From: CAYNFP01 sp964396655
Lineage (GTDB): Bacteria > Bacillota_I > Bacilli_A > RF39 > UBA660
NCBI GenBank assembly: GCA_964396655.1
Contig: CAYNFP010000002.1
Location: 103,056 to 167,055, forward strand
Length of the DNA stretch: 64,000 nt
Reading direction: 5' to 3'
A program made the position numbers and the translations under genes. The notes below the pieces were generated by a model. It saw nothing but the letters and a program-made list of their open reading frames with translations, ran no database searches and was not told where the DNA came from. Positions 6,689 to 15,417 of this stretch are shown here, piece after piece; within the stretch, counting starts at the first letter, position 1; each line of letters starts with the position of its first letter.

Positions 6689-9253
6689 AATAATCAAAAA
6701 GGTTTAAATGATAAAGAAGTAATAGAATCCAGAAAAAAATATGGAAGCAATTTATTAACAAATAAAAAAAAGAACTCTTTTTTTACTCTTTTTATTGAAT
6801 CATTAAATGATCCTATAATAAAAATATTATTAATTGCACTTGCTATCAAAGTTTTATTTTTATTTAAAGAATCTAATATATATGAAACCATAGGTATAGT
6901 ATTAGCTATTTTTTTAGCATCTTTTATTTCTACGATTTCTGAATATGGAAGTGAAAAAGCATTTCAAAGACTTCAGGAAGAAGCTTCTAAAATAAAATGT
7001 AAAGTAAAAAGAAATTCCAAAAAAATAGAATTAAATATAGAAGAAATAGTTGTAGGTGATGTTATTTTTTTAACTTCGGGAGATAAAGTACCTGCAGATG
7101 GGGTAGTTATTAAAGGAAGTGTTACAGTTGATGAATCATCTCTTACGGGTGAAACCAAAGAAAAGAATAAAGAATCAAAAGAATTTTTATACATGGGTTC
7201 TGTAGTAACATCAAAAAATTGTGCTATGGAAGTTGTTAATGTTGGAGATAAAACATATTATGGAGAAATTGCATCAGCTGTTCAAGATTTTGCACCAGAA
7301 AGTCCTTTAAAACTTAAACTTAGGGACTTAGCAAAAGTAATTAGTAGAATAGGCTATATAAGTTCGATTTTGGTTTTAATATCTTATTTATTTAATGTTA
7401 TTGTAATAAAAAATGATTTTAATATTGTAAAAATAACTAATTTTGTTACGAATCTAGAATTAATATTACCTCATTTATTTTATGCTTTAACAGTAACGGT
7501 AACTATTATTATAGTTGCTGTACCCGAAGGGCTTCCAATGATGATAACATTAGTTTTATCTTCAAATATGAAAAGAATGTTAAAAAATAATGTTTTAGTT
7601 AGAAAGTTAGTTGGAATAGAAACTGCTGGAAGTTTAAATATTCTTTTTACAGATAAAACCGGAACTTTAACAGAGGGTAAATTAAAAGTTATAGGTGTTT
7701 CTAATTATGAAGATAATTATTATACAAATATTAAAGATATAAAAAATTCGAAACTAAAAGAATTAATATCTATATCTTTATATTACAATAATGAAAGTGA
7801 ATTTGAAGATGAAAATATTATAGGGGGTAATACTACTGATAAAGCTATTTTAGAATTTGTTGGAAATATTGATTATAAATATAATATTAAAAATAAAGTT
7901 TTTTTTGATAGCAAAATAAAATATTCTTCTGTTACTTTAGATTATAATAATGAAACTGTATTTCTCAAAGGGGCTTATGAAATATTAATAAAGAAGTGTG
8001 CTTCCTATTATGATAAAGAAGGTAATTTAAAAAAATTAAATGATAAAAATAAGATTATTGAAAATTTAAATAAAGTTGCTGAAAATGGTATTAGAATACT
8101 TGCTATTTGTACTGCTAAAAATGAAGAGTTATCTTTATTGTCGTTGATTTATTTAAAAGATAATGTTAGGAAAGAAGCTCACAAAGGAATTGAACTTGTA
8201 AATAATGCAAATATTCAAACAATAATGATAACTGGAGATGCCAAGGAAACTGCTTTAGGTGTTGCTAAAGAATTAAAAATGTTAGATACAGATAGCATTG
8301 TTTTGACCAGTGAAGAATTAAATACAATGTCAGATGAAGAAATAAAGAAAATAATACCAAAATTAAAAGTTGTTGCAAGGAGTTTGCCAAATGATAAGAA
8401 TAGGTTAGTTAAACTTAGTCAAGAATTAGGGTTAATAACTGGTATGACAGGAGATGGAGTTAATGATGCACCCGCATTAAAGAAGGCCGATGTTGGTTTT
8501 GCAATGGGCAGTGGAAGCGAGGTTGCAAAAGAAGTTTCTGATATAATAATTTTAGATAATAATTTTTTATCAATATCATCTGCAATATTGTTTGGAAGAA
8601 CAGTTTTTAAAAGTATTAGAAAGTTTATTATATTTCAATTAACAATAAATTTTTGTGCAGTATTTTTAAGTATTATTGGCCCATATTTTGGAATATTATC
8701 TCCAATAACGGTAATTCAAATGTTATGGGTCAATATGGTTATGGACACTTTAGCTGGTTTGGCTTTTTCTTTTGAACCCCCTTTAGTTGAATATATGAAA
8801 GAAAAACCAAAATCTAAAAAAGATCACATAATTAATAAATACATGATAAATCAAATTGTTTGGGATGGTTTATATTGTTCAATGCTTTGTATATTATTTT
8901 TAAAATTGCCTTTAATTGGTAAATTATTTAGAATAGGAAGTAATGATAAATATTTAATGACAGCTTTCTTTGGTTTATTTATTTTTTTATCAATATTTAA
9001 TTTATTCAATGTGAGAACTCATAGAATTAATATATTTGCAAATATATTAAGAAATAAAATCTTTTTAATAGTTATATCGTTAATAGCTACTGTTCAAATA
9101 ATTTTAATATATTTTGGAGGCGAAATTTTTAGAACAACTGGATTAACATTTTTAGAATTTCAAATAATGATTGTAATATCTTTTAGTGTAATACCTGTTG
9201 ATATTATAAGAAAGTTAATATTAAGATCAAAGGGTAATAAAACTGGAGTATAA
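6686..9253 (+). CDS. P-type calcium-transporting ATPase (P2B/PMCA-like), probable ATT start
   Basis: Cation pump of about 855 residues. The N-terminal region (KGLNDKEVIESRKKYGSN; ends near 7192) and actuator motif SSLTGET lie upstream of the first ATG at 7193. Translation therefore most likely begins at ATT 6686, placed 5 nt after GGGTGAT. Further motifs: PEGLP in membrane helix 4, DKTGTLTEG with the phosphorylated Asp near residue 323, MITGDAKETA, and GDGVNDAPALK in the hinge. The PEGLP helix and C-terminal helices fit Ca2+ pumps of the PMCA type. Full domain order A-P-N-P plus ten helices is present. A start at 7193 would remove the actuator domain. A mutated ATG (recent loss of the start) is the alternative. 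Confidence 0.88.
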   Translation: MNNQKGLNDKEVIESRKKYGSNLLTNKKKNSFFTLFIESLNDPIIKILLIALAIKVLFLFKESNIYETIGIVLAIFLASFISTISEYGSEKAFQRLQEEASKIKCKVKRNSKKIELNIEEIVVGDVIFLTSGDKVPADGVVIKGSVTVDESSLTGETKEKNKESKEFLYMGSVVTSKNCAMEVVNVGDKTYYGEIASAVQDFAPESPLKLKLRDLAKVISRIGYISSILVLISYLFNVIVIKNDFNIVKITNFVTNLELILPHLFYALTVTVTIIIVAVPEGLPMMITLVLSSNMKRMLKNNVLVRKLVGIETAGSLNILFTDKTGTLTEGKLKVIGVSNYEDNYYTNIKDIKNSKLKELISISLYYNNESEFEDENIIGGNTTDKAILEFVGNIDYKYNIKNKVFFDSKIKYSSVTLDYNNETVFLKGAYEILIKKCASYYDKEGNLKKLNDKNKIIENLNKVAENGIRILAICTAKNEELSLLSLIYLKDNVRKEAHKGIELVNNANIQTIMITGDAKETALGVAKELKMLDTDSIVLTSEELNTMSDEEIKKIIPKLKVVARSLPNDKNRLVKLSQELGLITGMTGDGVNDAPALKKADVGFAMGSGSEVAKEVSDIIILDNNFLSISSAILFGRTVFKSIRKFIIFQLTINFCAVFLSIIGPYFGILSPITVIQMLWVNMVMDTLAGLAFSFEPPLVEYMKEKPKSKKDHIINKYMINQIVWDGLYCSMLCILFLKLPLIGKLFRIGSNDKYLMTAFFGLFIFLSIFNLFNVRTHRINIFANILRNKIFLIVISLIATVQIILIYFGGEIFRTTGLTFLEFQIMIVISFSVIPVDIIRKLILRSKGNKTGV

Positions 9254-9256
9254 AAA

Positions 9257-9283
9257 AAATCTAATTATTTTTAGATTTCTTAA
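9257..9283. terminator. bidirectional terminator
   Basis: The stem AAATCTAA/TTTAGATTT is flanked by A and T runs, between the convergent ATPase gene and the gene ending at 9285. Confidence 0.75.
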
Positions 9284-9284
9284 T

Positions 9285-9857
9285 TTATTTTCCATAATAT
9301 TTAGAAATGTTTTTATGATTAAGTCTTAATGTGTACTCTGGTTTAATTAATGGCTTGCCTTTTGAATTTTCAGCAGCAGAATATGATCTTTCAAATGTAC
9401 AAAATATTTCATTGGATCTCAATAGTTGTTTTGGTGTTGGATGGTGAAATTGCTCATTGATTTCTATTAGTAATTTTATTAAATCTTCATATAATTCGGG
9501 ATCCACATTTTGTATATCATGAAGAAATGGATGCCCTGTGTACATAAGAAGGGCTGATCCATTATGTATGGTGGAAGGTCCGCCCTTACCTTTTAATCCC
9601 GGCACTCTTAAATGGTGATAAGTAAATTTGTTTGTTTTGGAAGTTTTAATATTACAAAATCTTTCTCTAGTTATTATAAATCCAAGTTGATCATAAAGTT
9701 TTAATTCCCAAACTCTTCTAATTTCTTTTAATACTTCTGCTTGGCTAATATGTTCTCTTCCTTTTCTTTCTCTAAGTTCTAAATCTAGTGCATTGTAAAA
9801 ATTGAATTCTGTATATTGTTGAGCTTCTTCATATGACATTGGAATATCACCGTACAT
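9285..9857 (-). CDS. conserved-looking protein of unknown function
   Basis: 190 residues, not recognised. I chose the ATG at 9857 because AGGAGGG sits 7 nt upstream; an in-frame start at 9932 lacks such a site. The protein is soluble, with no signal peptide or membrane helix, and has a well-composed globular sequence rich in aromatic and His residues. Notable segments are YHHLRVPGLKGKGG, STIHNGSALLMYTGHPFLHD (about 105-125) and NEQFHHPTPKQLL. The clustered His residues could bind metal, but that is only a guess. It is divergent from ligA, with about 110 bp between. Confidence 0.7.
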   Translation of the reverse strand: MYGDIPMSYEEAQQYTEFNFYNALDLELRERKGREHISQAEVLKEIRRVWELKLYDQLGFIITRERFCNIKTSKTNKFTYHHLRVPGLKGKGGPSTIHNGSALLMYTGHPFLHDIQNVDPELYEDLIKLLIEINEQFHHPTPKQLLRSNEIFCTFERSYSAAENSKGKPLIKPEYTLRLNHKNISKYYGK

Positions 9858-9966
9858 ATCAAAACCCTCCTCTATTTTCAATATATCACAAAAAAATAAA
9901 AAATAAAGACCTTTATTAAATTTTTTTATCATTGTATAATAATAGTATAAAAGTAAGGTGAAAAAA

Positions 9967-11934
9967 ATGGATAGAATAAATGAATTAGTTGAACTTCTAA
10001 ATAAATATAATTATGAATATTATGCTTTGGATAAACCTAGTGTTACCGATGCAGAATATGATAGATTAATGCAGGAACTTATTAAGTTAGAAGAAAAGTA
10101 TCCTCAATATAAAAGAGAAGATTCTCCTACTAGTAGAGTTGGAGGAATTGTAATTAATGAATTTGAGAATGTTACTCATGAAGTTCCTATGCTTAGTTTA
10201 GGAAATGTTTTTAATGAAGAAGAAATTGAAGATTTTGATACTAAAGTAAGAAAAATAGTTAAAAATCCAGAATATGTTTGTGAATTAAAAATAGATGGAC
10301 TTGCTGTTTCAATTGAATATAAAAATGGTATTTTATATAAGGGAGCCACAAGAGGAGATGGAGTTGTAGGAGAAGATATAACTCATAATGTTAAAACAAT
10401 TTCTTCAATTCCGCTAAAATTAAATAAAAATATTGACATAACAATACGTGGTGAGATTTTTATGAGTAAGAAAAGTTTTGAAGGTTTAAATAAACTTAGG
10501 AGTAAAGAAGGATTGGAATTATTTCAAAATCCAAGAAATGCAGCTGCTGGTAGTGTTAGACAATTAGATTCTAAAGTGACTTCAAGTAGAAAACTTGATA
10601 ACTTTATGTATCATTATCCCTTAACTAAATTTAAAACTCATTATGAAAGTTTAGAATATATGAAAGAACTAGGATTTAAAGTAAATCCCAATATAAAATT
10701 ATGTAAAAATGTTAATGAAGTAAAAAAATATGTAGAAGAATGGACTATAAAAAGACCTACTTTACCATATGAAATAGATGGTATTGTAATAAAAGTAAAT
10801 GATATAAATGAACAAAAAGAACTGGGATATACCGCTAAAGTTCCTAAATGGGCTACAGCATATAAGTTTCCTCCAGAAGAAGTTGTAACCAAATTAAAAG
10901 ATATAATTTTTACTGTTGGAAGAACTGGATCAATTACTCCTAATGCAGTTTTAGAGCCTGTTAAAGTTCAAGGTAGTACAATATCAAGAGCAACTCTTCA
11001 TAATGAAGATTTTGTAATAAAAAAAGATATAAGAATTGGAGATTATGTTTTTATTAGAAAAGCTGGAGATGTTATACCGGAAGTTGTAAAAGTTGATTAT
11101 ACAAGGAGAAAAGATACTAAAGATTTTAAAATGATTAAGAAATGTCCAATATGTGGAAGTGATTTAGTAAGAAAAGATGAATTCATTGATGTTTTTTGTC
11201 CAAATGATAAATGCCCTGCTAGAAATATAGAAAGTCTTATACATTTTGTTAGCAGAGATGCTATGGATATTGAGGGTTTAGGAGAAAGAATTATAGAAGA
11301 TTTTTATAATTTAGGATACATTAAAACCTTTAAAGATATATATAATTTAAAAGATATCAAAGAAGAGTTAATTTTGTTAGAAGGCTTTGGAAATAAAAGC
11401 GTAAATAACTTATTAGAAAGCATAGAACATAGCAAAAAAGAGTCTTTAGAAAGATTAGTGTACGGAATAGGTATAAATGGAATAGGTTCTAAAACAGCTA
11501 AAATTCTTTGTAAATATTATAAAACTATGGATAATTTGAAAAATGCTAAATATGAAGAATTAAAAAGCATTTATGATATTGGTGATATACTTGCTAATAA
11601 TATAGTTAGTTATTTTGAAGATGAGAAAAATCTAGAAGAAATAAAACGCTTAGAAAAAGCTGGAATTAATATGCTATATTTAGATACCATCCAAAATATA
11701 GATGAAAATATAGTCGGTAAAAAATTTGTAATAACTGGATCTTTTGAAAATTATACAAGAGAAGAAATTAAAAAAGTTATAGAATCAAAAGGTGGAAACG
11801 TAATTGATTCTGTATCTAAAAAAACAGATGTTGTTATAGTGGGAGAAAATCCAGGAAGTAAATACGATAAAGCACAAGAATATAAAATAACAATTTGGAG
11901 ATTAGAGGATTTAAAAAGCAATTTAAATATATAA
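9967..11934 (+). CDS. ligA: NAD+-dependent DNA ligase LigA
   Basis: Seals nicks in replication and repair using NAD+. The 655-residue protein has the full family order: Ia domain (YEYYALDKPSVTDAEYD), adenylation domain with active-site KxDG (CELKIDGLAVS, Lys near residue 107), GATRGDGVVGEDIT, OB fold, a four-Cys zinc finger (CPICGSDL ... CPNDKCPA, about 395-420), helix-hairpin-helix repeats and a C-terminal BRCT domain (KKFVITGSF, SKKTDVVIVGENPGSK). ATG 9967 is preferred to an in-frame GTG at 9958, which overlaps the SD (AAGGTG). Length is normal for the family. Confidence 0.97.
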   Translation: MDRINELVELLNKYNYEYYALDKPSVTDAEYDRLMQELIKLEEKYPQYKREDSPTSRVGGIVINEFENVTHEVPMLSLGNVFNEEEIEDFDTKVRKIVKNPEYVCELKIDGLAVSIEYKNGILYKGATRGDGVVGEDITHNVKTISSIPLKLNKNIDITIRGEIFMSKKSFEGLNKLRSKEGLELFQNPRNAAAGSVRQLDSKVTSSRKLDNFMYHYPLTKFKTHYESLEYMKELGFKVNPNIKLCKNVNEVKKYVEEWTIKRPTLPYEIDGIVIKVNDINEQKELGYTAKVPKWATAYKFPPEEVVTKLKDIIFTVGRTGSITPNAVLEPVKVQGSTISRATLHNEDFVIKKDIRIGDYVFIRKAGDVIPEVVKVDYTRRKDTKDFKMIKKCPICGSDLVRKDEFIDVFCPNDKCPARNIESLIHFVSRDAMDIEGLGERIIEDFYNLGYIKTFKDIYNLKDIKEELILLEGFGNKSVNNLLESIEHSKKESLERLVYGIGINGIGSKTAKILCKYYKTMDNLKNAKYEELKSIYDIGDILANNIVSYFEDEKNLEEIKRLEKAGINMLYLDTIQNIDENIVGKKFVITGSFENYTREEIKKVIESKGGNVIDSVSKKTDVVIVGENPGSKYDKAQEYKITIWRLEDLKSNLNI

Positions 11935-11990
11935 AATACAATATAGAAAATTTATACTTTTTATAGTATAATGTAATAACTGGAGGAATT

Positions 11991-12464
11991 ATGAAAAAAA
12001 TAAAATTAAAAAACAACAAAGTACTTTTATTACTAGGCTTAATTTTAGTTGTTTGTTTTATATTAATAGTAATAGCGCTTTTTAAATATTTTTATGGTGC
12101 TAATAATAATTCTAAATATGGAGATAGACTAGAAAATATAAGTAAATATAAATTAGATAATGATTTAGAAAGTGAGATAGAGAGCCTTTATACTGAAAAT
12201 GAAGTTGATTCTATCAATTTAAAAACAAGCGGAAGAATAATATATTTGACTCTTAATTTAAGTAATGTAATCTTAAAAGAAAATGCAAAAACTTTAGCTT
12301 TAAAAGCGTTGGATAAATTTACTGATAAACAAAAAAATTATTATGACATACAATTTATAGTAAAATGCAGTAAAGAAGAAAATTCTTCTGCAGAAAATGA
12401 TTTATATCCTATAATGGGTTATAAAAATTCTAAATCAGCTGTTGTGGTTTGGACAAGAAATTAG
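11991..12464 (+). CDS. single-pass membrane protein of unknown function
   Basis: 157 residues: a Lys-rich N-terminus, one membrane helix (about 10-34, VLLLLGLILVVCFILIVIALF) and an exported domain of about 115 residues with no motif I know. GGAGG lies 5 nt before the ATG. It ends 6 nt before the ATG of the next gene, whose SD overlaps its stop, so it is co-transcribed with the large sensor-like protein. A partner or accessory role in that signalling protein is plausible but only inferred. Confidence 0.75.
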   Translation: MKKIKLKNNKVLLLLGLILVVCFILIVIALFKYFYGANNNSKYGDRLENISKYKLDNDLESEIESLYTENEVDSINLKTSGRIIYLTLNLSNVILKENAKTLALKALDKFTDKQKNYYDIQFIVKCSKEENSSAENDLYPIMGYKNSKSAVVVWTRN

Positions 12465-12470
12465 GTGTTT

Positions 12471-14498
12471 ATGAAAAAAAATAAAAAGAAGAAATTATTA
12501 TATTTATTAATAATTGGTCTAGTTTTAATTTTAGTGGCAGGATATGGAATATTTTATTTTGTAAAAAATAATAACAGTTACACGCATTCTGAAAAAAAAT
12601 GGATAAGTGAAAATGTAAATAATGTTGTTGATATTTATATACAAAGTGATTTACCTGTATTTTCATACAATGGCTCAGGTGTTTTTTATGATTATTTAAC
12701 AGCTTTAGAAAAAGATACAAATATATCATTTAACATAATTTATGAGAATAACACTAATTATTCAATGACTTTAAATAGTGAAGAAAATAATTCTATAACT
12801 TTTTATAAAGATCATTATGTAATTATTTCAAGAGAAAAAAAGAATATTTCATCTATTGACTCAATAAATAATTTATCAGTAGGTATATTAAATAGTGATT
12901 TAGATACAGTTAAACAATATTTAAGTGATTATAGTAATATTATATATAATGGTTATGCATCATTCTCTGATTTAAAAGTTGGTTTGGCTTCCGAGGATGT
13001 TGATGTAGCTATAGTTCCTTTATATTCAGCAATGAATGATATTTTAAGTGAAAGTTATATTATTGATTATCATATTGATGGGTTTAATGCTTATTACAGC
13101 TTGAATTTATCTGCTAATAATAAAGATCTTAATGGTATAATGGAGAAGTTTTATGCTAGATGGAGTGAAAAATCCGAAGAAAAGAGAAATGAACATTTAG
13201 TAAATTTATATTACAAAACAAAAAATTATACTGAAATTGAAAAAAACGAAATTATTAACGATGATTTTAGAGTTGGATATATAAATAATTTACCATTTGA
13301 AGGTGCAATAAATAACTTATTTAGCGGGTTATCTAGTGCATATTTAACTGGTTTCTCCGAATTAACAGGAGCAACTTATAAATATATTCAATATAAGTCT
13401 ATTGATGATTTAGTTATTGCTTTAAATCAAAATAAAATCGATATAGTTGCTAATTATTATTCTTTAGGAGCTAATAATTATATTAATTCAACTTCCTTTA
13501 ATACAAGTGATTATGTTGTTTTAACTCATGCGGATAATTCAAAAACATTAGAAACTTTAAGTACTTTGGCAGATTCTACAGTTGTTATGTTATCTAGAAT
13601 GAATTTAACAAAAGTAATGAAATCAAAAGAATTATTTGATGTAAAAGAATATTTAACTGCAAAAGAATTATTCAAAAATATAGATAAAGATTCAATAATA
13701 ATAGTAGATAAAGATTTTTATGAATATTACAAAAACAAACAATTTAAAAATTATGTTGTAAAATATGCTGATAGTATTAATGTTTCAAATAACTTTTTAT
13801 TAAAAAGCAAAAATACTTCATTTAATAAATTATTTAACTTCTATATTACATTAAAAAGTGATAATGAAATGAGAAGTATAAGCACTCAGAAATTATATAG
13901 TGATGCTAGAAATAATATTATATTAAGTTTTATATTAAGAAATATTATTTACATATTATTATTTTTAGGATTAGTTGGATTTATTTTATATAAATTAGCT
14001 CATAAAATAAGATTAAGTAAAAAGATCAAGAAAGAAGATAAGCTTTTATATATAGATGTTATGACAAATTTAAAAAATAGGAATTATTTAAATGATAACA
14101 TTGATTATTGGTCAGAAAATAAAATATATCCACAAACTATTTTAATTGTAGATTTAAATAAAGTTAAAATTTTAAATGATCAATATGGTCATGAAGAAGG
14201 AGATAAGCAAATAAAATCTGCTGCTAATGCATTAATTAAAACTCAAAGAGAAAACTCAGAAATTATGAGAACTAATGGAAATGAATTTATGATATATTTA
14301 GTTGGTTATGATGAAAAGGCTATTTTATCTTATATTCATAAATTAACTAGAGAATTAAATAGTTCACTGCCTTATAAAGAATATGGAGTTGCTCTTGGTT
14401 ATTCAATGATTAATAATGATTTAAGTACAATTGATGATGCAATTAATGAAGCTTTGATAATGATGAGAAAAAATAAGGAAGTAACTAGTGAAAAATAA
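12471..14498 (+). CDS. membrane sensor: two SBP-like extracellular domains and a degenerate GGDEF domain
   Basis: 675 residues. One helix at about 9-30 is followed by a long outside region that reads as two tandem solute-binding-protein (SBP_bac_3-like) modules (about 35-235 and 255-475; the second opens with FRVGYINNLPFEG). A second helix lies at 481-508, then a GGDEF-type domain to the C-terminus (YIDVMTNLKNRNYLN, LIVDLNKVKILNDQYGHEEGD). The catalytic signature reads NGNEF near residue 601, not GGDEF, so cyclase activity is doubtful; it may bind GTP or c-di-GMP as a receptor. ATG 12471 follows TTAGGTG. It is operonic with the small membrane gene upstream and the YihY gene, whose start overlaps its 3' end. 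Confidence 0.85.
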   Translation: MKKNKKKKLLYLLIIGLVLILVAGYGIFYFVKNNNSYTHSEKKWISENVNNVVDIYIQSDLPVFSYNGSGVFYDYLTALEKDTNISFNIIYENNTNYSMTLNSEENNSITFYKDHYVIISREKKNISSIDSINNLSVGILNSDLDTVKQYLSDYSNIIYNGYASFSDLKVGLASEDVDVAIVPLYSAMNDILSESYIIDYHIDGFNAYYSLNLSANNKDLNGIMEKFYARWSEKSEEKRNEHLVNLYYKTKNYTEIEKNEIINDDFRVGYINNLPFEGAINNLFSGLSSAYLTGFSELTGATYKYIQYKSIDDLVIALNQNKIDIVANYYSLGANNYINSTSFNTSDYVVLTHADNSKTLETLSTLADSTVVMLSRMNLTKVMKSKELFDVKEYLTAKELFKNIDKDSIIIVDKDFYEYYKNKQFKNYVVKYADSINVSNNFLLKSKNTSFNKLFNFYITLKSDNEMRSISTQKLYSDARNNIILSFILRNIIYILLFLGLVGFILYKLAHKIRLSKKIKKEDKLLYIDVMTNLKNRNYLNDNIDYWSENKIYPQTILIVDLNKVKILNDQYGHEEGDKQIKSAANALIKTQRENSEIMRTNGNEFMIYLVGYDEKAILSYIHKLTRELNSSLPYKEYGVALGYSMINNDLSTIDDAINEALIMMRKNKEVTSEK

Positions 14499-15378
14499 AT
14501 TTTGTAAGTTTTGGAATGAATTTTTAGATATAATAAGTAGAAGAGAAATGAGTATTTTGCCTGCTCATTTAGCTTATTATTTCCTAATATCCATAATACC
14601 AGCATTTACATTGTTTTTTTTCATAGCTGGATCTTTTAACTTATCAACTCATACAATATCTGATTTTATGACTTCGGTATTTTCTGAGAATGTTACTAAT
14701 ATGATTTTAAATAGCATCACTAAAACCTCCCTAAGTTTTAGTAATATATCTTTTATATTAATATCATTTTTTGTTACAAGTAATGGAGCTAAATCTATAA
14801 TTGTTGCTTCAAATACAATATTTAATATACAATCAACCAATATTGTTAAGAGAAGAATCAAAGCATTTATGATTACTATATTCTTAATTTTACTATTAAC
14901 ATTTATCTTAGTAGTTCCTTTATTTGGTAATTCTATTTTAAAATTATTTGCTCTTATTGGAATTGATAATGAAATAGTAAATGTTATTAATGTAATTTAT
15001 CCGATATTAAAATGGCCGTTAACTTTATTTATAGTTTTCTTATTTATAAAAATAATATATACAATGGCTCCCGATGAAAAAGTTCCTAGCTCTTTTGTAA
15101 ATAGAGGAACATTATTTACAACATTGGGTTGGTCAATTATTACTGGATGTTATTCATTCTATATAAATAATATAGCTAATTATAGTAGACTTTATGGAGC
15201 ACTTGCAAATATAGTTATACTTATGTTATGGTTTTGGCTTCTTTCATATGTTTTTGTTATTGGACTAGTTTTAAATTATAAATCAGTAGAAGAAGAAAAT
15301 GAAAAAACCAATACAATAAAATTAAAAGAAATTCAAGAGAAGGTGAAAAATAGTCAGAATACAAAATTGAAAAATTAA
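14488..15378 (+). CDS. YihY/BrkB family membrane protein
   Basis: 296 residues with six hydrophobic segments and the YihY/BrkB (formerly RNase BN) pattern: LPAHLAYYFLISIIPAF near residue 25, FVTSNGAKSIIVASN near 95, ALIGI in the middle, and the family-typical SRLYGALANIVILMLWFW near 240. The biochemical role is unsettled; an envelope or transport function is assumed for the family. The start is GTG 14488 with AAGGAAG upstream, inside the last codons of the preceding sensor gene. It lies between the sensor gene and an LTA-synthase-family gene, a cell-envelope context. Confidence 0.92.
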   Translation: MKNKFCKFWNEFLDIISRREMSILPAHLAYYFLISIIPAFTLFFFIAGSFNLSTHTISDFMTSVFSENVTNMILNSITKTSLSFSNISFILISFFVTSNGAKSIIVASNTIFNIQSTNIVKRRIKAFMITIFLILLLTFILVVPLFGNSILKLFALIGIDNEIVNVINVIYPILKWPLTLFIVFLFIKIIYTMAPDEKVPSSFVNRGTLFTTLGWSIITGCYSFYINNIANYSRLYGALANIVILMLWFWLLSYVFVIGLVLNYKSVEEENEKTNTIKLKEIQEKVKNSQNTKLKN

Positions 15379-15417
15379 TAATTATTTGATATAATTTATA
15401 AATTGGAAGGAAAAAGA

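Noticed and set aside
7193..9253. P-type ATPase beginning at ATG 7193
   Set aside because: This would cut away the N-terminus and most of the actuator domain, although coding sequence matching the family continues upstream to 6686.
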